Source: Gemmatimonadota bacterium
GTDB taxonomy: Bacteria; Gemmatimonadota; Gemmatimonadetes; Gemmatimonadales; Gemmatimonadaceae
Assembly (NCBI GenBank): GCA_016871895.1
Contig: VHBO01000016.1
Location: 1 to 42,835, forward strand
Direction of reading: 5' to 3'
DNA: 42,835 bases
Both the position numbers and the translations under genes were made by a program. Shown here piece by piece: positions 25,218 to 35,164 of the stretch. The notes beneath the pieces are model-generated. The model was given only the letters and a program-made list of their open reading frames with translations. It had not been told where the DNA came from and ran no database searches. Each line of letters opens with the position of its first letter. Position 1 is the stretch's first letter.

Positions 25218-26759
25218 CTACTTCTTGGCGGGCTTCGGCGCGCCCCCGGCCGCCCCCTCCTTTTCCCCGTCTGCGAAGCTCGTCTCAAATCCCTTCGCCT
25301 TCAGGGCGGCGAGGAACGACCCCTTCTCGACCGACTTCATCCAGGCCTCCTTGGGCTCGACGAGGTTCCGCTCCACCAGGCTCAGGAGGGTGTCGTTCAT
25401 CGTGATCATGCCGAGCTTCTTGGACGTCTGCATGATCGACGGGATCTGGAAGGTCTTCCCCTCGCGGATGAGGTTCGCGATCGCGGGCGTCACGAGGAGG
25501 ATCTCCCACGCTGCCACGCGCCCACCCCCGATCTTCTTACAGAGGACCTGCGAGACGACCCCTTTGAGCGATTCGGAGAGCATCGTCCGCACCTGCTCCT
25601 GCCGGTCGGCCGGGAACTGGTCGATCAGCCGGTCGATCGTGCTCGCTGCGGTCGTCGTATGCAGCGTACCGAAGACGAGATGCCCCGTCTCCGCCGTCTC
25701 GATTGCGATCCCCACGGTCTCGAGGTCGCGGAGCTCGCCGACGAGGATGATATCCGGGTCTTCGCGGAGCGCCGCGCGCAGCGCACTCTTGAACGAGCCC
25801 GTATGCACCCCCACCTGCCGCTGGGTGATCACGCAGTTCTTGTTCTCGTGCACGAACTCGATCGGGTCCTCGATCGTGATCACGTGGTCCGATCGTGAGC
25901 GATTGACCAGGTCGATCAGGGCGGAGAGGGTCGTCGACTTCCCGGAGCCGGTCGGCCCCGTCACGAGCACGAGCCCCTTGGTCAGGTAGCAGAGGTTCTG
26001 TACCTCGGGGGTGATGCCAAGGGCGTCCGCGGTGACGATGGTGCTGGGGACGACGCGAACGACCGCGGCCATCCCCTTCCGGTCGCGCAGGACGTTGGCG
26101 CGGAAGCGCGCGACGCCGGCGATCTCGTGGGCGAAGTCGGTGTCGTTGGTCTCGGCGAACTCCTTGCGGTTACGCTCCGGCATGATCGAGGTGAGGAGCG
26201 CCTCCATCGCCGTGGGGTCGAGCGTCGACTGGCCGGGGATCCGCTCCATCTCCCCGCTCTTCCGGACGATCGGCGGCTCCCCGACCCGCAGGTGCAGGTC
26301 GGAGCCACCGTGCTCGACGAGCATCCGCAAGAGCTTCTCCATCGCGATCGTCGCAGAGCCGAGGTCACCCGCGGCGGTCTGTGCGTCGGGAACGTCCCGC
26401 GTCGAACCGGTGTCGGAGTCGGTCGCTCGGAAGAGGCCCGTGGCGCGTTTGAACTCGGCATCCGCATCGACCGTGAAGTCGACGACCATCAGGTCGCCCT
26501 GCAGCATCGCGCGAACGGTGAAGACCCGCTCCGGGGCGGCGTAGCGAAACTTGGTCGGTTGCCGCGCGTCGATCGCCTGCTGTGCGGCGGGGGTCGCGAT
26601 CTCGCGGATCAGCGCGCCGACCTGTGCCGCCGTGAGCGGCTTGGTGGCGGGCGTGGGTTGGCCCTCCACGAGCAGGACCGCCGGCTCGCCCTCACGGAGG
26701 ACGAGGGCGTCGGCGTGGCTGGAGAGCATCACGGAGAGCAGTTTGTCAATGTTGGCCAT
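25218..26759 (-). CDS. pilT: PilT-like twitching ATPase with an extra N-terminal domain
   Basis: PilT-type ATPases power retraction of type IV pili. The 513-residue protein is far longer than usual PilT (about 350). The typical PilT N-domain is at about 138-240 ([21 protein letters not shown]). The RecA-like core has Walker [10 protein letters not shown] (268-276), the [12 protein letters not shown] Walker B/Asp region (334-345), the His-box [14 protein letters not shown] (364-377) and the PilT-specific [10 protein letters not shown] (426-435). Residues 1-95 look like a second, diverged copy of the N-domain ([21 protein letters not shown]), joined by a loose linker. A Lys/Pro/Ala tail ends the protein. 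ATG at 26759 is chosen; a GTG 42 nt upstream is less likely. No other pilus gene is in the window. Confidence 0.93.
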   Translation of the reverse strand: MANIDKLLSVMLSSHADALVLREGEPAVLLVEGQPTPATKPLTAAQVGALIREIATPAAQQAIDARQPTKFRYAAPERVFTVRAMLQGDLMVVDFTVDADAEFKRATGLFRATDSDTGSTRDVPDAQTAAGDLGSATIAMEKLLRMLVEHGGSDLHLRVGEPPIVRKSGEMERIPGQSTLDPTAMEALLTSIMPERNRKEFAETNDTDFAHEIAGVARFRANVLRDRKGMAAVVRVVPSTIVTADALGITPEVQNLCYLTKGLVLVTGPTGSGKSTTLSALIDLVNRSRSDHVITIEDPIEFVHENKNCVITQRQVGVHTGSFKSALRAALREDPDIILVGELRDLETVGIAIETAETGHLVFGTLHTTTAASTIDRLIDQFPADRQEQVRTMLSESLKGVVSQVLCKKIGGGRVAAWEILLVTPAIANLIREGKTFQIPSIMQTSKKLGMITMNDTLLSLVERNLVEPKEAWMKSVEKGSFLAALKAKGFETSFADGEKEGAAGGAPKPAKK

Positions 26760-26813
26760 AGCGCGAATCTCGGTCACTTCGGACCCGTCCGCTATAGGCA
26801 CTCCCGTCTCGCC

Positions 26814-26840
26814 CCTGACCCCTGATTCCTGACCCCTGAT
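26814..26840 (+). repeat. Short tandem repeat upstream of the CNNM-type gene
   Basis: A 14-nt unit CCTGACCCCTGATT is repeated twice with the last base truncated, ending 5 nt before ATG at 26846. It fills part of the 86-nt divergent gap between pilT and the CNNM-type gene, where a TATAGC element is also seen on the minus strand. It looks like a small expansion rather than a mobile element. Confidence 0.7.
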
Positions 26841-26845
26841 AGCTT

Positions 26846-28162
26846 ATGTCTGTGCTCTCCCACCTCCTCGCCGTCGCCGCCCTCCTCGCGCTCAACGCCT
26901 TCTTCGTCGCCGTCGAGTTCGCCCTCGTCCGGGCGCGCCGTTCCCGGCTCGAGGCGATGGTCCGCGCCGGCGATCCGTTCGCCCGCTTCGCCGTCGCCGC
27001 CACCTCCCGGGCACACCTGACCCGCGTCCTCTCCGCGGGACAGCTCGGCATCACGCTCGCCTCCCTCGGGCTCGGCTGGGTGGCGGAAGCCTCCCTCGGC
27101 CAGACCCTCGAGCATTGGTTCGTCGCCCTCCCGCTCCCGCTCGAGGTGAGCGTGCGCGTCGGGATCGCCGCCGGCGTCGCCCTGACGATCGTCACCTACC
27201 TGCACGTGGTCCTCGGCGAGCTCGCGCCCCGCGCCCTCTCGCTCAATCACCCCGAGGTCTTCGCGAAGTGGCTGGCGCCGCCGATCCTCGCCTTCGCGTG
27301 GGTGATGCGCCCCTTCATCTTCGTCCTCGACGGCTCCTCCCACTGGCTCCTGCGCGCCCTCGGCCAGCGGAATGTCACCGAGGAGGAGACCCCGCATTCC
27401 TCGGAAGAGCTCCGGCTGCTCGTCGAGCAGGCCGAGGAAGGGGGCCAGCTCCACACGACCGAGGCGCGGATCCTCGGCGGCGTCTTCGAGTTCTCGGAGA
27501 AGAACGCCCGCGAGGTGATGACGCCCCGCACGGCGATGGTCGCGATCCCTGTAGAGGCGACCCTCGACGAGGCGATCCGCACGGTGGAGGAGGCGGGCTT
27601 CTCGCGCTACCCGGTGTATCGCGACACCGTCGACGACATCGTCGGGATGGTCCACGCGAAGGACCTCCTGCGCGCGCTCCATCGCGACCCCTCGGGGTTC
27701 GCGTTGGCCACCGCGCTCCGCCCGGTCCACGTGGTCCCCGGCTCCCGTGAGGTCGAGGAGGTGCTAGCCGACTTCAAGCGCCGCAAAGAGCATCTCGCGA
27801 TCGTGCTCGACGAGTACGGCGGCACGGCGGGGATGGTCACGATGGAGGACCTCCTCGAGGAGATCGTCGGCGAGATCCTCGACGAGTATGACGAGACGCC
27901 GGGGGTCACCACGACCCACGAAGCCATCCCGGCGGGCGGGCGGATCATCGCGGGAGACCTCAACATCGGCGAGGTGAACGCCGAGCTCGGGCTCGCGATC
28001 CCCGAGGAGGACTTCACCACCGTCGGCGGCTACGTCTTCGGGCGGCTCGGGCGGCTTCCGATCGCCGGCGATAAGGTCACCGGCGCCGGGGCGACCTTCA
28101 CCGTCCGGTCGATGGAAGGCCGGCGGATCCGGTCGCTGTTGATCGAACCGCTCGGCGACTGA
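26846..28162 (+). CDS. CNNM/CorC-type transporter-associated membrane protein (DUF21-CBS-HlyC)
   Basis: The 438-residue protein has the DUF21 transmembrane domain with about four helices (1-180), a tandem CBS pair (about 200-330, with VMTPRTAMVAIPV and DEYGGTAGMVTMEDLLEEI), and the C-terminal CorC_HlyC domain (about 345-435). The family includes Mg2+ efflux/exchange proteins and those annotated as haemolysin C-like. Length and order are ordinary. No Shine-Dalgarno is visible before ATG at 26846. The 3' end overlaps the convergent pdxA by 65 nt. Ion specificity cannot be told from sequence alone. Confidence 0.93.
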   Translation: MSVLSHLLAVAALLALNAFFVAVEFALVRARRSRLEAMVRAGDPFARFAVAATSRAHLTRVLSAGQLGITLASLGLGWVAEASLGQTLEHWFVALPLPLEVSVRVGIAAGVALTIVTYLHVVLGELAPRALSLNHPEVFAKWLAPPILAFAWVMRPFIFVLDGSSHWLLRALGQRNVTEEETPHSSEELRLLVEQAEEGGQLHTTEARILGGVFEFSEKNAREVMTPRTAMVAIPVEATLDEAIRTVEEAGFSRYPVYRDTVDDIVGMVHAKDLLRALHRDPSGFALATALRPVHVVPGSREVEEVLADFKRRKEHLAIVLDEYGGTAGMVTMEDLLEEIVGEILDEYDETPGVTTTHEAIPAGGRIIAGDLNIGEVNAELGLAIPEEDFTTVGGYVFGRLGRLPIAGDKVTGAGATFTVRSMEGRRIRSLLIEPLGD

Positions 28163-29060
28163 TCGCAAGCGCGAGCCGGATCGCCGCGACCATCGAGGTG
28201 GCGGAGGCAGTGCCCTTGCCCGCGATGTCGAGCGCCGTGCCGTGGTCCGGTGAGGTGCGGGGGAATGGGAGGCCGAGGGTCACGTTCACCGCCTCACCGA
28301 AGCTCGCGACCTTGATCGCGGTCATCCCCACGTCGTGATACGGCGCGATCACCGCGTCGAACTCACCGCGCAGGGCGCGGACGAAGACCGTGTCGGCGGG
28401 GAGCGGCCCAGCGATCCCTTCCGCCCGCGCCACGGGGGCGAGCAGCGCGTCGTCCTCGACGCCGAACCGCCCCTGATCCCCCGCGTGCGGGTTCAGGGCG
28501 CAGAGCACGAGCCGCGGCGCCTCGATCCCGAACCACGCGCGCAGCCCCTCGCGCGTCGCGCGGATGGCCCGGACGAGCGCGGCCTCGGTGACCGCCGCCG
28601 GCACCTCTCGGAGCGCGAGATGGGTCGTCGCGAGCACCACGCGTAACCGGTCGGAGGCGAGCATCATCGTGGTGGGCGCGCCGGTGAGCCGCTCGAGCAG
28701 CTCCGTGTGCCCGGGGTCCGGGTAGCCGCCGGCGTGCAGCGCCGCCTTGTCGATTGGGGCGGTGACGATGCCGTCCACCGTCCCGGCCCGTGCCAGCGCC
28801 ACGGCACGCTCGATGGCGAGCCCCGCGAGCCGTCCGGCGGCGGCATCGCGTGCCCGTCCCGCCGCGTCGGTCCCGCTCGCCCCCGTTCCGCCGTCCCATC
28901 GCCCGACGGCCTCATCGACCGGGACCCCCGCGCCCTCCGGCCCGACCACCACGAAGCGCGCGGCGCCCGCGACCTCAGGGGTCGCGAGCGCCGTTCGCAC
29001 GATCTCCGGCCCGATGCCCCGGGGGTCGCCGAGGGTGATCGCGAGCGCGGGACGGGTCAC
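28098..29060 (-). CDS. pdxA: 4-hydroxythreonine-4-phosphate dehydrogenase
   Basis: PdxA makes the unstable intermediate that PdxJ condenses into pyridoxine phosphate. The 320-residue protein has family landmarks: ITLGDPRGIGPEI at the start, TAPIDKAALHAGG, GHTELLE (metal-binding His), NPHAGDQGRFG, YHDVGMTAIK, and FPRTSPDHGTALDIAG. The GTG start overlaps the stop of the SurA-like gene (GTGA), and translation is probably coupled. It is the last gene of the minus-strand operon. Its final 65 nt lie opposite the end of the CNNM-type gene. Having pdxA behind surA is a classical arrangement in Gram-negative bacteria. Confidence 0.96.
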   Translation of the reverse strand: MTRPALAITLGDPRGIGPEIVRTALATPEVAGAARFVVVGPEGAGVPVDEAVGRWDGGTGASGTDAAGRARDAAAGRLAGLAIERAVALARAGTVDGIVTAPIDKAALHAGGYPDPGHTELLERLTGAPTTMMLASDRLRVVLATTHLALREVPAAVTEAALVRAIRATREGLRAWFGIEAPRLVLCALNPHAGDQGRFGVEDDALLAPVARAEGIAGPLPADTVFVRALRGEFDAVIAPYHDVGMTAIKVASFGEAVNVTLGLPFPRTSPDHGTALDIAGKGTASATSMVAAIRLALAISRRAVRSTATGSAGLPSTGR

Positions 29061-30391
29061 AATCGCAGCGACACGTAGAGTTCGCGGCGCAGGTTGTCGA
29101 GCGTGCGGCGGATCGACTTCTCCTCCCGCAGCTGCCGACGGATCCGCTCCTGGTTCTCCTCGAGCGTATAGGCGCCCGTCGGCTTCGCATCGGTCACCTG
29201 TGCGACCGCCCACTTGTTGAACCCGGAGGCCCGGTCCGGGATCGCGAAGACCTCGGTGAGGCGCTGCACCTCGACATCCCGGAGCGCTACGCGGTACTCC
29301 GCCGGCATCGAGTCCCGCGGGATCCCATCGGGGATCGCGCGCTCCTCCCCCATATCGTGGAAGCGCTTCACGAGGGAGTCATAGGGGGTCCCGGCCGTCC
29401 AGAGGGCGCGCATCGAATCCGCGCGCACCCGTGCGATACCGAGGTCGATGGTGTCGACCGCCGGCGTGATCAGGATGTGCCGCGCCCGCACCTCCGCCGG
29501 CCGCACCCGATCGACCCGGATGATGTGGAACCCGTACACGGTCTCGACGAGCGGGCTGATGCGGTTCACCGGCAACGCGAACATCATCCGCTCGAACTCG
29601 GGCACCATCACGCCGCGCCGCTGCCAATCGAGGTCACCCCCACGCTCCGCGGAACCGCGGTCCGTCGAGTAGCGTCGCGCGAGCGAGTCGAAGTCGGCGC
29701 CCCCCTCGAGGAGCTGGCGGAGCGAATCGGCGAGCGCCCGGGCGGAGTCGACGCTCGCGGCACGCGCCTTGGGCGCCACCACCACCTGCCGGAAGGCGAC
29801 GGTCGCGGGCCGCGGCGGCAACTCCTGCTTGAGCCGCTCGAACGCCTCGGCGACCTCTCGCTCCGTGACGTTGGCCGGCGCGAGCCGCCCCTTCGCCTTG
29901 AGCGAGTCGATCGCCTTGCGCTGTAGCTCGTCGCGGATGGCGGACTCGACGGCCTTCTTCCGGTATGCCTCAGGGGTGCCGAAGCCTTCGCGGGTCAGCG
30001 CCTCACGGAACTGCTGGTCGGTCTGGAAGTTCGATCGGACGCCGTCGAGCTGTTGCTCCACCTGCGCGGCGACATCGGGCTCGGTGACCTCGATCTTGTA
30101 CTCCTTGGCGATCGCGATCAGGACTTCTTTGTCGACGATCTGTCCCAGGAAATCCCGGGCGAGGGCGATCTGGCCGGCACTGTCGGGCGGGACTTGCAGC
30201 CCGCGCGATCGGGCGAAGTTGATCGCTTCGAGGACTTCGCTGAAGAGGATCGGATGGGTCCCGACGACGGCGACGATGCGATCGACCTCGATGTCCTTGA
30301 GCGGACGCGCCTGCGCCCCCGCCGTCCGCCCGAAGGCGAGGACGACGAGGGCGCCGACGACCCGCGCCGCGCGGAGCGCGAGCGGGCTCAC
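29057..30391 (-). CDS. surA: SurA-like periplasmic peptidyl-prolyl isomerase/chaperone
   Basis: SurA escorts unfolded outer-membrane proteins through the periplasm. The 444-residue protein has a signal peptide ending near AGAQA, a SurA N-domain (VDRIVAVVGTHPILFSEV and following helices, about 33-190), a parvulin domain (about 200-315, with FDSLARRYSTD-GGDLDW and YGFHIIRVD) and a second, weaker parvulin-like region. The C-terminal charged helix (RRQLREEKSIRRTL) completes the N-domain as in SurA. The GTG start overlaps the upstream parvulin-gene stop (GTGA). The longer open frame upstream is not real. It is followed directly by pdxA. Abundant barrel-protein candidates in this window are possible clients. 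Confidence 0.92.
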   Translation of the reverse strand: MSPLALRAARVVGALVVLAFGRTAGAQARPLKDIEVDRIVAVVGTHPILFSEVLEAINFARSRGLQVPPDSAGQIALARDFLGQIVDKEVLIAIAKEYKIEVTEPDVAAQVEQQLDGVRSNFQTDQQFREALTREGFGTPEAYRKKAVESAIRDELQRKAIDSLKAKGRLAPANVTEREVAEAFERLKQELPPRPATVAFRQVVVAPKARAASVDSARALADSLRQLLEGGADFDSLARRYSTDRGSAERGGDLDWQRRGVMVPEFERMMFALPVNRISPLVETVYGFHIIRVDRVRPAEVRARHILITPAVDTIDLGIARVRADSMRALWTAGTPYDSLVKRFHDMGEERAIPDGIPRDSMPAEYRVALRDVEVQRLTEVFAIPDRASGFNKWAVAQVTDAKPTGAYTLEENQERIRRQLREEKSIRRTLDNLRRELYVSLRL

Positions 30392-31830
30392 TGCTGCGGC
30401 GGGACCGGAGCGCCCGGGAGCGGCACGGCCGAGGGCGGCTGCGTCGCGGCGCGGGCGGAGTCGGCGGCGGCGCGGAGCTTCGTCGCCGCGGCGAGCGCAC
30501 GGTCGAGCCCGGCCGGGGTCACCCGGTTGTCGTAGCGGTCGCGGAGGACGCTGGCGACCTGGTCCGGGACCTCGACGTACTGCACCTCGTTCCGGATCAC
30601 CTGCGCGAAGAACGCGTTCGCGCGGCGCGCCGCGATGGCGGCACGGCCCTTCGCATCCGGGGCGCTGTCCGCGAGCGCCTTCGGGGTCACGCCGATCGCG
30701 TCCATCACGCCGACCACGCCGCCGAAGAAGGCGGAGCGCACCTGCGCAAGCTCGGCCGAGTCGGGCGCGACCTTGAGCGAATCGGCGACCCGGAGCAGGA
30801 ACTCGTTCCGGATGACGTTCTGCACGAAGATCGGGATCTGCGAATCGGGCGCCTGCAGCACCTGCGCGCGGACTCGGGACTGCGGCGGGAAGGCGGCGAT
30901 CCACTTCGCCAGCTGGCCGGCGGAGAGGTCCGCCAAACGCGACGTCGCGACGGCCTCGCGGCTGTCTCGGTACGCGTCGGGATCCTCGGCGATCGCCTTC
31001 ACAAGCTTCGGCGCGCTCTCCTTCACCTGCACCTGCGCCGCGCTGTCCATCGCCGCGAAGTAGACGCTCTCCGCACGCTGGGCGGCGATGCCCTGGTACG
31101 CCTCGCCGAACTGGTCCTTGATCTCCGCGTAAGTGTGGCGGCGAATGATGTGGTAGCCGAACTGCGTCTCCACGACCCCGGTGATACCGCCGGGCGGAAC
31201 GGAGCGGATGCCCGCGTCGAACTCCGGCACCATCTGGCCGGCCGGGAAGACGCCGTAATCGCCGCCGCGCTCCTTCGACCCCGGATCATCGGAGCGACGC
31301 TTCGCCACATCGGCGAAGGTGGCGCTCGTCACCGTCGCAGCGATCCGCTCGGCCTCCGCCTTGATCGCCGTATTCGCGGCCTCGGAGCCGGGCTCGGACT
31401 TCTTCGAGAGGAGGATGTGCGAGGCGCCCAGGAGCGCGCCGTCGTTGTACGCCTGCTCGAAGGTGCTGGAGTCGACCTTCGCCCAATCCTTGCTGATGAC
31501 GTCGAAGACCTTGCGGAAGCGGAGCTGCGCGATCGCCGCCCACATCCCCTCATCCGCATCCTCGATCGTCCCGAGGGTGTCCCCTTCGGCGGCAGCGGCC
31601 GCGAGGAGCTGGTAGTTCACCCAGAGCTGGGCGACGGCGCGGATCGCATCCGGGCGCAGCGGGACGTCGGTGGCCCCGAGGAGCGCGGCGATGCTGTCGA
31701 CGTGCAGCTCCTGCGAGCCGGCGCGGGCGACGACATCGACGTGCGCGGTCATCGCGTCCTTGAGCGCCGCACACGAGGAGAGGCCCAGCAGGGCGACAAA
31801 GGAGACCAGGGCGAGACGAAGGCGGGTCAT
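30388..31830 (-). CDS. Parvulin (PpiC-type) peptidyl-prolyl isomerase lipoprotein
   Basis: This is a 480-residue periplasmic folding factor. The N-terminus has a lipoprotein signal with lipobox LSSC (Cys20). A SurA_N-like helical segment precedes one parvulin domain (about 130-245) with SHILLSKK, FADVAKRRSDDPGSKERGGDYG, FPAGQMVPEF and FGYHIIRRH. The last ~230 residues are helical and end in a Pro-rich tail (PLPGAPVPPQQ). It resembles PrsA/PpiD-type foldases tethered to the membrane. It lies 28 nt behind mfd and overlaps the SurA-like gene by 4 nt, so two parvulins are made from one message. Confidence 0.92.
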   Translation of the reverse strand: MTRLRLALVSFVALLGLSSCAALKDAMTAHVDVVARAGSQELHVDSIAALLGATDVPLRPDAIRAVAQLWVNYQLLAAAAAEGDTLGTIEDADEGMWAAIAQLRFRKVFDVISKDWAKVDSSTFEQAYNDGALLGASHILLSKKSEPGSEAANTAIKAEAERIAATVTSATFADVAKRRSDDPGSKERGGDYGVFPAGQMVPEFDAGIRSVPPGGITGVVETQFGYHIIRRHTYAEIKDQFGEAYQGIAAQRAESVYFAAMDSAAQVQVKESAPKLVKAIAEDPDAYRDSREAVATSRLADLSAGQLAKWIAAFPPQSRVRAQVLQAPDSQIPIFVQNVIRNEFLLRVADSLKVAPDSAELAQVRSAFFGGVVGVMDAIGVTPKALADSAPDAKGRAAIAARRANAFFAQVIRNEVQYVEVPDQVASVLRDRYDNRVTPAGLDRALAAATKLRAAADSARAATQPPSAVPLPGAPVPPQQ

Positions 31831-31858
31831 GGGGAGGGGGGAGAGAAAAGGGGGCGGC

Positions 31859-34800
31859 TCAGGCCGCGTCGGTTGGAGCGATGGTGCGCAGCGCGCGGGC
31901 GAGCCCATCCAGCAGAGTCGCGCCACCGAGCCGCGTGAGCTTGAGCGACAGGGGGTGGACCCGGCGGACGTCCACTTGGAACTGGACGTCCCGGAAGGCT
32001 GCCGCGAGCGGCTTGAGACGCGGAACCGCGTCGGCTCGGAAGCTAACACGGGCCTCCGCGCCATGCACGAGGATCCCCTCGACGCCGAGGGGGGCGCCGA
32101 GCCGACGGAGCCGCGCGATCCCGAGGTAGGCCACGGCCGGCTCCGGGAGGGGCCCGAACCGGTCGCGGAGCTCGTCACGGATGGCATCCACCTGCTCGGA
32201 GTCCCGCGCGGCCCCGAGGCGCCGGTACAGATCGAGTTTCACCTCCGCCGAGGCGATGTACTCGTCGGGGAGATACGCCGGCAGATCGAGCGTGACCTCC
32301 GTCGGCGGGGGCGGCGGCGCCTCGTCCCCGCGCTGGAGCCGCGTCACGGTCTCCTCGAGCAGGCGCAGATAGAGGTCGAACCCGACGGCGTGCACGAACC
32401 CCGACTGCTCGGGGCCGAGGAGATTCCCCGCCCCACGGAGTTCCATATCGCGGAGCGCGACGCGGTACCCCGACCCGAGCTCGGTGTGGTGCTCCAGCAC
32501 TCGGAGCCGCCGTTCGGCATCCTCGTCGCAGTGTTCCGGGACGATGAGGTAGCAGTAGGCCCGTCGATGTGAGCGTCCCACCCGGCCGCGGAGCTGGTAC
32601 AGCTGGGCCAGCCCCAATCGGTCCGCCCGGTCGACGAACATCGTGTTCGCGTTCGGCACGTCGAGCCCGCTCTCGACGATGAGCGTCGAGATGAGGACGT
32701 CAACCTCGCCGGCCACGAAGCGCCGCATCACCGCTTCGAGCTCGCGCTCCGGCATCTGGCCGTGGCCGACGGCGACCCGCGCCCGCGGCACGAGCCGCTG
32801 CAGGTGGTCGGCTACGGCGAGGATCGTCTCGATCCGGTTGTGCACAAAGTAGACCTGCCCGCCCCGGTCGAGCTCGCGCGCGATCCCCTCCTCGAGAAGC
32901 CCGTCGTCCCAGGGCTCGAGTGAGGTGAGCACCGGGGAGCGGTCTCGCGGCGGCGTCTGCATCAACGTCAGGTCACGGAGCCCTGCCAGCGATTGATGGA
33001 GCGTCCGCGGGATCGGCGTCGCCGTGAGGGTGAGCACGTCGGTCTCGAGGCGGAGCTGCTTGAGCCGCTCCTTGTGCTTCACACCGAAGCGATGCTCCTC
33101 GTCGACGACGACGAGGCCCAGCTGCTTGAACGTCACGTCGGGACTGAGCAGGCGATGCGTCCCGATCACGACGTCGATGGTGCCGGCCGCGACCTCGGCG
33201 AGGGCTGCGCCCTGCGCCTTGGGGGTCTGGAATCGACTCAGCACCGCGATGCGCACGGGAAAATCCGCGAAGCGGTCGCCGAGGGTGCGCGCGTGCTGCT
33301 CCGCCAGGATCGTCGTCGGCACGAGGATCGCCACCTGCCGCCCGCCCTGCACCGCCTTGAAGGCAGCGCGAACCGCGATCTCCGTCTTGCCGTAGCCGAC
33401 GTCGCCGACGAGCAGGCGGTCCATCGGACGCTCGCCCTCCATATCCCGCTTCACCTCCGCCGTCGCCGTCCGCTGGTCGGGGGTGTCCTCGAACAAGAAG
33501 GCACTCTCCAGCTGCTTCTGCCACGCCCCATCGGGGTGGTGTGGCGGGCGGGCGGTGACGCGGCGCCGCGCATAGAGCTCGAGCAGCTCGGCCGTCATCT
33601 CCTGAATGGCCGCGCGCGTCTTGTCGCGCTGTGCCGCCCAGCGGCGCCCACCGAGCTTGTGCAGCCGGGGCGGCGGCGTGTCGTCGTCGATCTCGCCGGC
33701 GGCGCGGTACCGTTCCACCTGATCGAGCCGGTAGAGCGGCACGTTTAATCGATCGCCCCCCTCGTACTCGACCACCGCGACCTCGATCGTCGACTCGCCG
33801 TGGTACACGGTCGACATCCCGCGGTAGATGCCGATCCCGTGCTCGAGGTGCACGACGTAATCGCCGGGCTTGAGCGCCGTGACCTGCTCGAGCGCGGCGC
33901 CGGTGACATACCGGCGCGCCCGGCGGATGCGACGCTCGCGACGGAAGATCTCGTGGTCGGTGAGCACGCGGAGGCCGTCGGGCCCGCCGCGCGGCGGGAG
34001 AAGGAAACCGCCCGCGAGGACGCCGATGGCGAGGGCGACGGGCGCGCGATCGCCGCCGCGCGCGTCGAGCAACTCCTCCAGCCGCTCCGACTGCCCCGCG
34101 TTGTCGCAGAGGATCACCGTCGGTGTGCCATCCCGCACGAGCGCACCGAGACGCCCGAGGTCGCGCTCCACCTTCTCGGGAGGACGGATCGGGAAGATCA
34201 CGGTGCGCGCGTCGCCGGCCTCCGCCGCGATGAGCGCGACCGAGGGGAAGGCCGCGAGCTGCCGCGCGACCGCGTCGGGCGGGAGGAGGAGCGCCTCCCG
34301 GGCCGGCACCTCCTCGCCGCGCCGCCGTGCGACGTCCAGATGGTGCGCCGCCTCCTCCCAGGTCCGCTGCCACTCGGGCTTCGGACTCACACCGGACGGC
34401 AGCACGAGCAGCGTCCCCGCCGGGAAGAGCTCACCGAGCGCGACGCGGGCATAGGGCACCGCCTCATCGTCGCCACTCACCTCGACGGGGAGGATCACGG
34501 CCTGTTCGAGCGGCGCCGTCATCCGTTGCGTCGCCACGTCGAAGCCGCGCAGCGCCTCGAGCTGGTCGCCCCAGAACTCGAGCCGGACGGGCTCGCGCAT
34601 CCCGAAGCCGTAGATGTCGATGATCCCGCCGCGCACGCTGTACTCGGCGACGTCCTCGACGACAGAGACGCGTGCGAACCCGACGCGATCGAGATGCGCG
34701 GTGAGGTCCTCGAGCCGCCAGCTATCCCCGCGCCGGAGGGTGAGGCGGGCTTCCGCGAGCGCGCCCGGGAGACGCGTCCGCTCCTGAAGCGCGCGCACCG

Positions 34801-35164
34801 TCGTGAGCAGCACGCGGACGCCGCCGCGGGCGAGCGCCTCGAGCGTCTCCACCCGTTCGCCCGCCACCTCGGCGTGCGGCTCCACCTCGCCGAGTCCCTC
34901 GCGCGGGGGATAGAGCGCGACCCCCTCGCCCCCGAGCACGGACTGCAGGTCCGCGAGCCAGCGTTCCGCCTCGGTCACCTGATCCGCGACGACGACGAAG
35001 AGTCGGTTCGGCTCCCGGGTGGCCAGCGCCGCGAGGAGGACGGCATCGGACGACCCCGCGAGCCCGCTCACCTCGAGGCGGCCGTTCACCGACGGGAGGG
35101 CCCCCGTGAGACTACGGAAGGCGGGGAGCGCGGCGAGGCGCTCGATGAGCTGCGGCAGCGCCAT
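31859..35164 (-). CDS. mfd: Transcription-repair coupling factor Mfd
   Basis: Mfd removes RNA polymerase stalled at DNA lesions and recruits UvrA. The 1101-residue protein has the UvrB-homology region (about 15-330), the RNA polymerase-interacting domain (KPGDYVVHLEHGIGIYRG), the translocase with Walker A GDVGYGKTE, the DEEH box (VVDEEHRFG), the TATPIPRTL motif, the helicase C-terminal motifs and the TRG/C-terminal domain. All elements look intact. ATG at 35164 overlaps the stop of the BatA-like gene by one base (TGATG). Its place in an envelope operon between vWA proteins and parvulins is notable. The longer upstream frame is a shadow of the BatA-like gene. Confidence 0.98.
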   Translation of the reverse strand: MALPQLIERLAALPAFRSLTGALPSVNGRLEVSGLAGSSDAVLLAALATREPNRLFVVVADQVTEAERWLADLQSVLGGEGVALYPPREGLGEVEPHAEVAGERVETLEALARGGVRVLLTTVRALQERTRLPGALAEARLTLRRGDSWRLEDLTAHLDRVGFARVSVVEDVAEYSVRGGIIDIYGFGMREPVRLEFWGDQLEALRGFDVATQRMTAPLEQAVILPVEVSGDDEAVPYARVALGELFPAGTLLVLPSGVSPKPEWQRTWEEAAHHLDVARRRGEEVPAREALLLPPDAVARQLAAFPSVALIAAEAGDARTVIFPIRPPEKVERDLGRLGALVRDGTPTVILCDNAGQSERLEELLDARGGDRAPVALAIGVLAGGFLLPPRGGPDGLRVLTDHEIFRRERRIRRARRYVTGAALEQVTALKPGDYVVHLEHGIGIYRGMSTVYHGESTIEVAVVEYEGGDRLNVPLYRLDQVERYRAAGEIDDDTPPPRLHKLGGRRWAAQRDKTRAAIQEMTAELLELYARRRVTARPPHHPDGAWQKQLESAFLFEDTPDQRTATAEVKRDMEGERPMDRLLVGDVGYGKTEIAVRAAFKAVQGGRQVAILVPTTILAEQHARTLGDRFADFPVRIAVLSRFQTPKAQGAALAEVAAGTIDVVIGTHRLLSPDVTFKQLGLVVVDEEHRFGVKHKERLKQLRLETDVLTLTATPIPRTLHQSLAGLRDLTLMQTPPRDRSPVLTSLEPWDDGLLEEGIARELDRGGQVYFVHNRIETILAVADHLQRLVPRARVAVGHGQMPERELEAVMRRFVAGEVDVLISTLIVESGLDVPNANTMFVDRADRLGLAQLYQLRGRVGRSHRRAYCYLIVPEHCDEDAERRLRVLEHHTELGSGYRVALRDMELRGAGNLLGPEQSGFVHAVGFDLYLRLLEETVTRLQRGDEAPPPPPTEVTLDLPAYLPDEYIASAEVKLDLYRRLGAARDSEQVDAIRDELRDRFGPLPEPAVAYLGIARLRRLGAPLGVEGILVHGAEARVSFRADAVPRLKPLAAAFRDVQFQVDVRRVHPLSLKLTRLGGATLLDGLARALRTIAPTDAA

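Noticed and set aside
26814-26840. Tandem repeat as a CRISPR remnant
   Set aside because: The two units are adjacent without spacers, and no cas gene is present.
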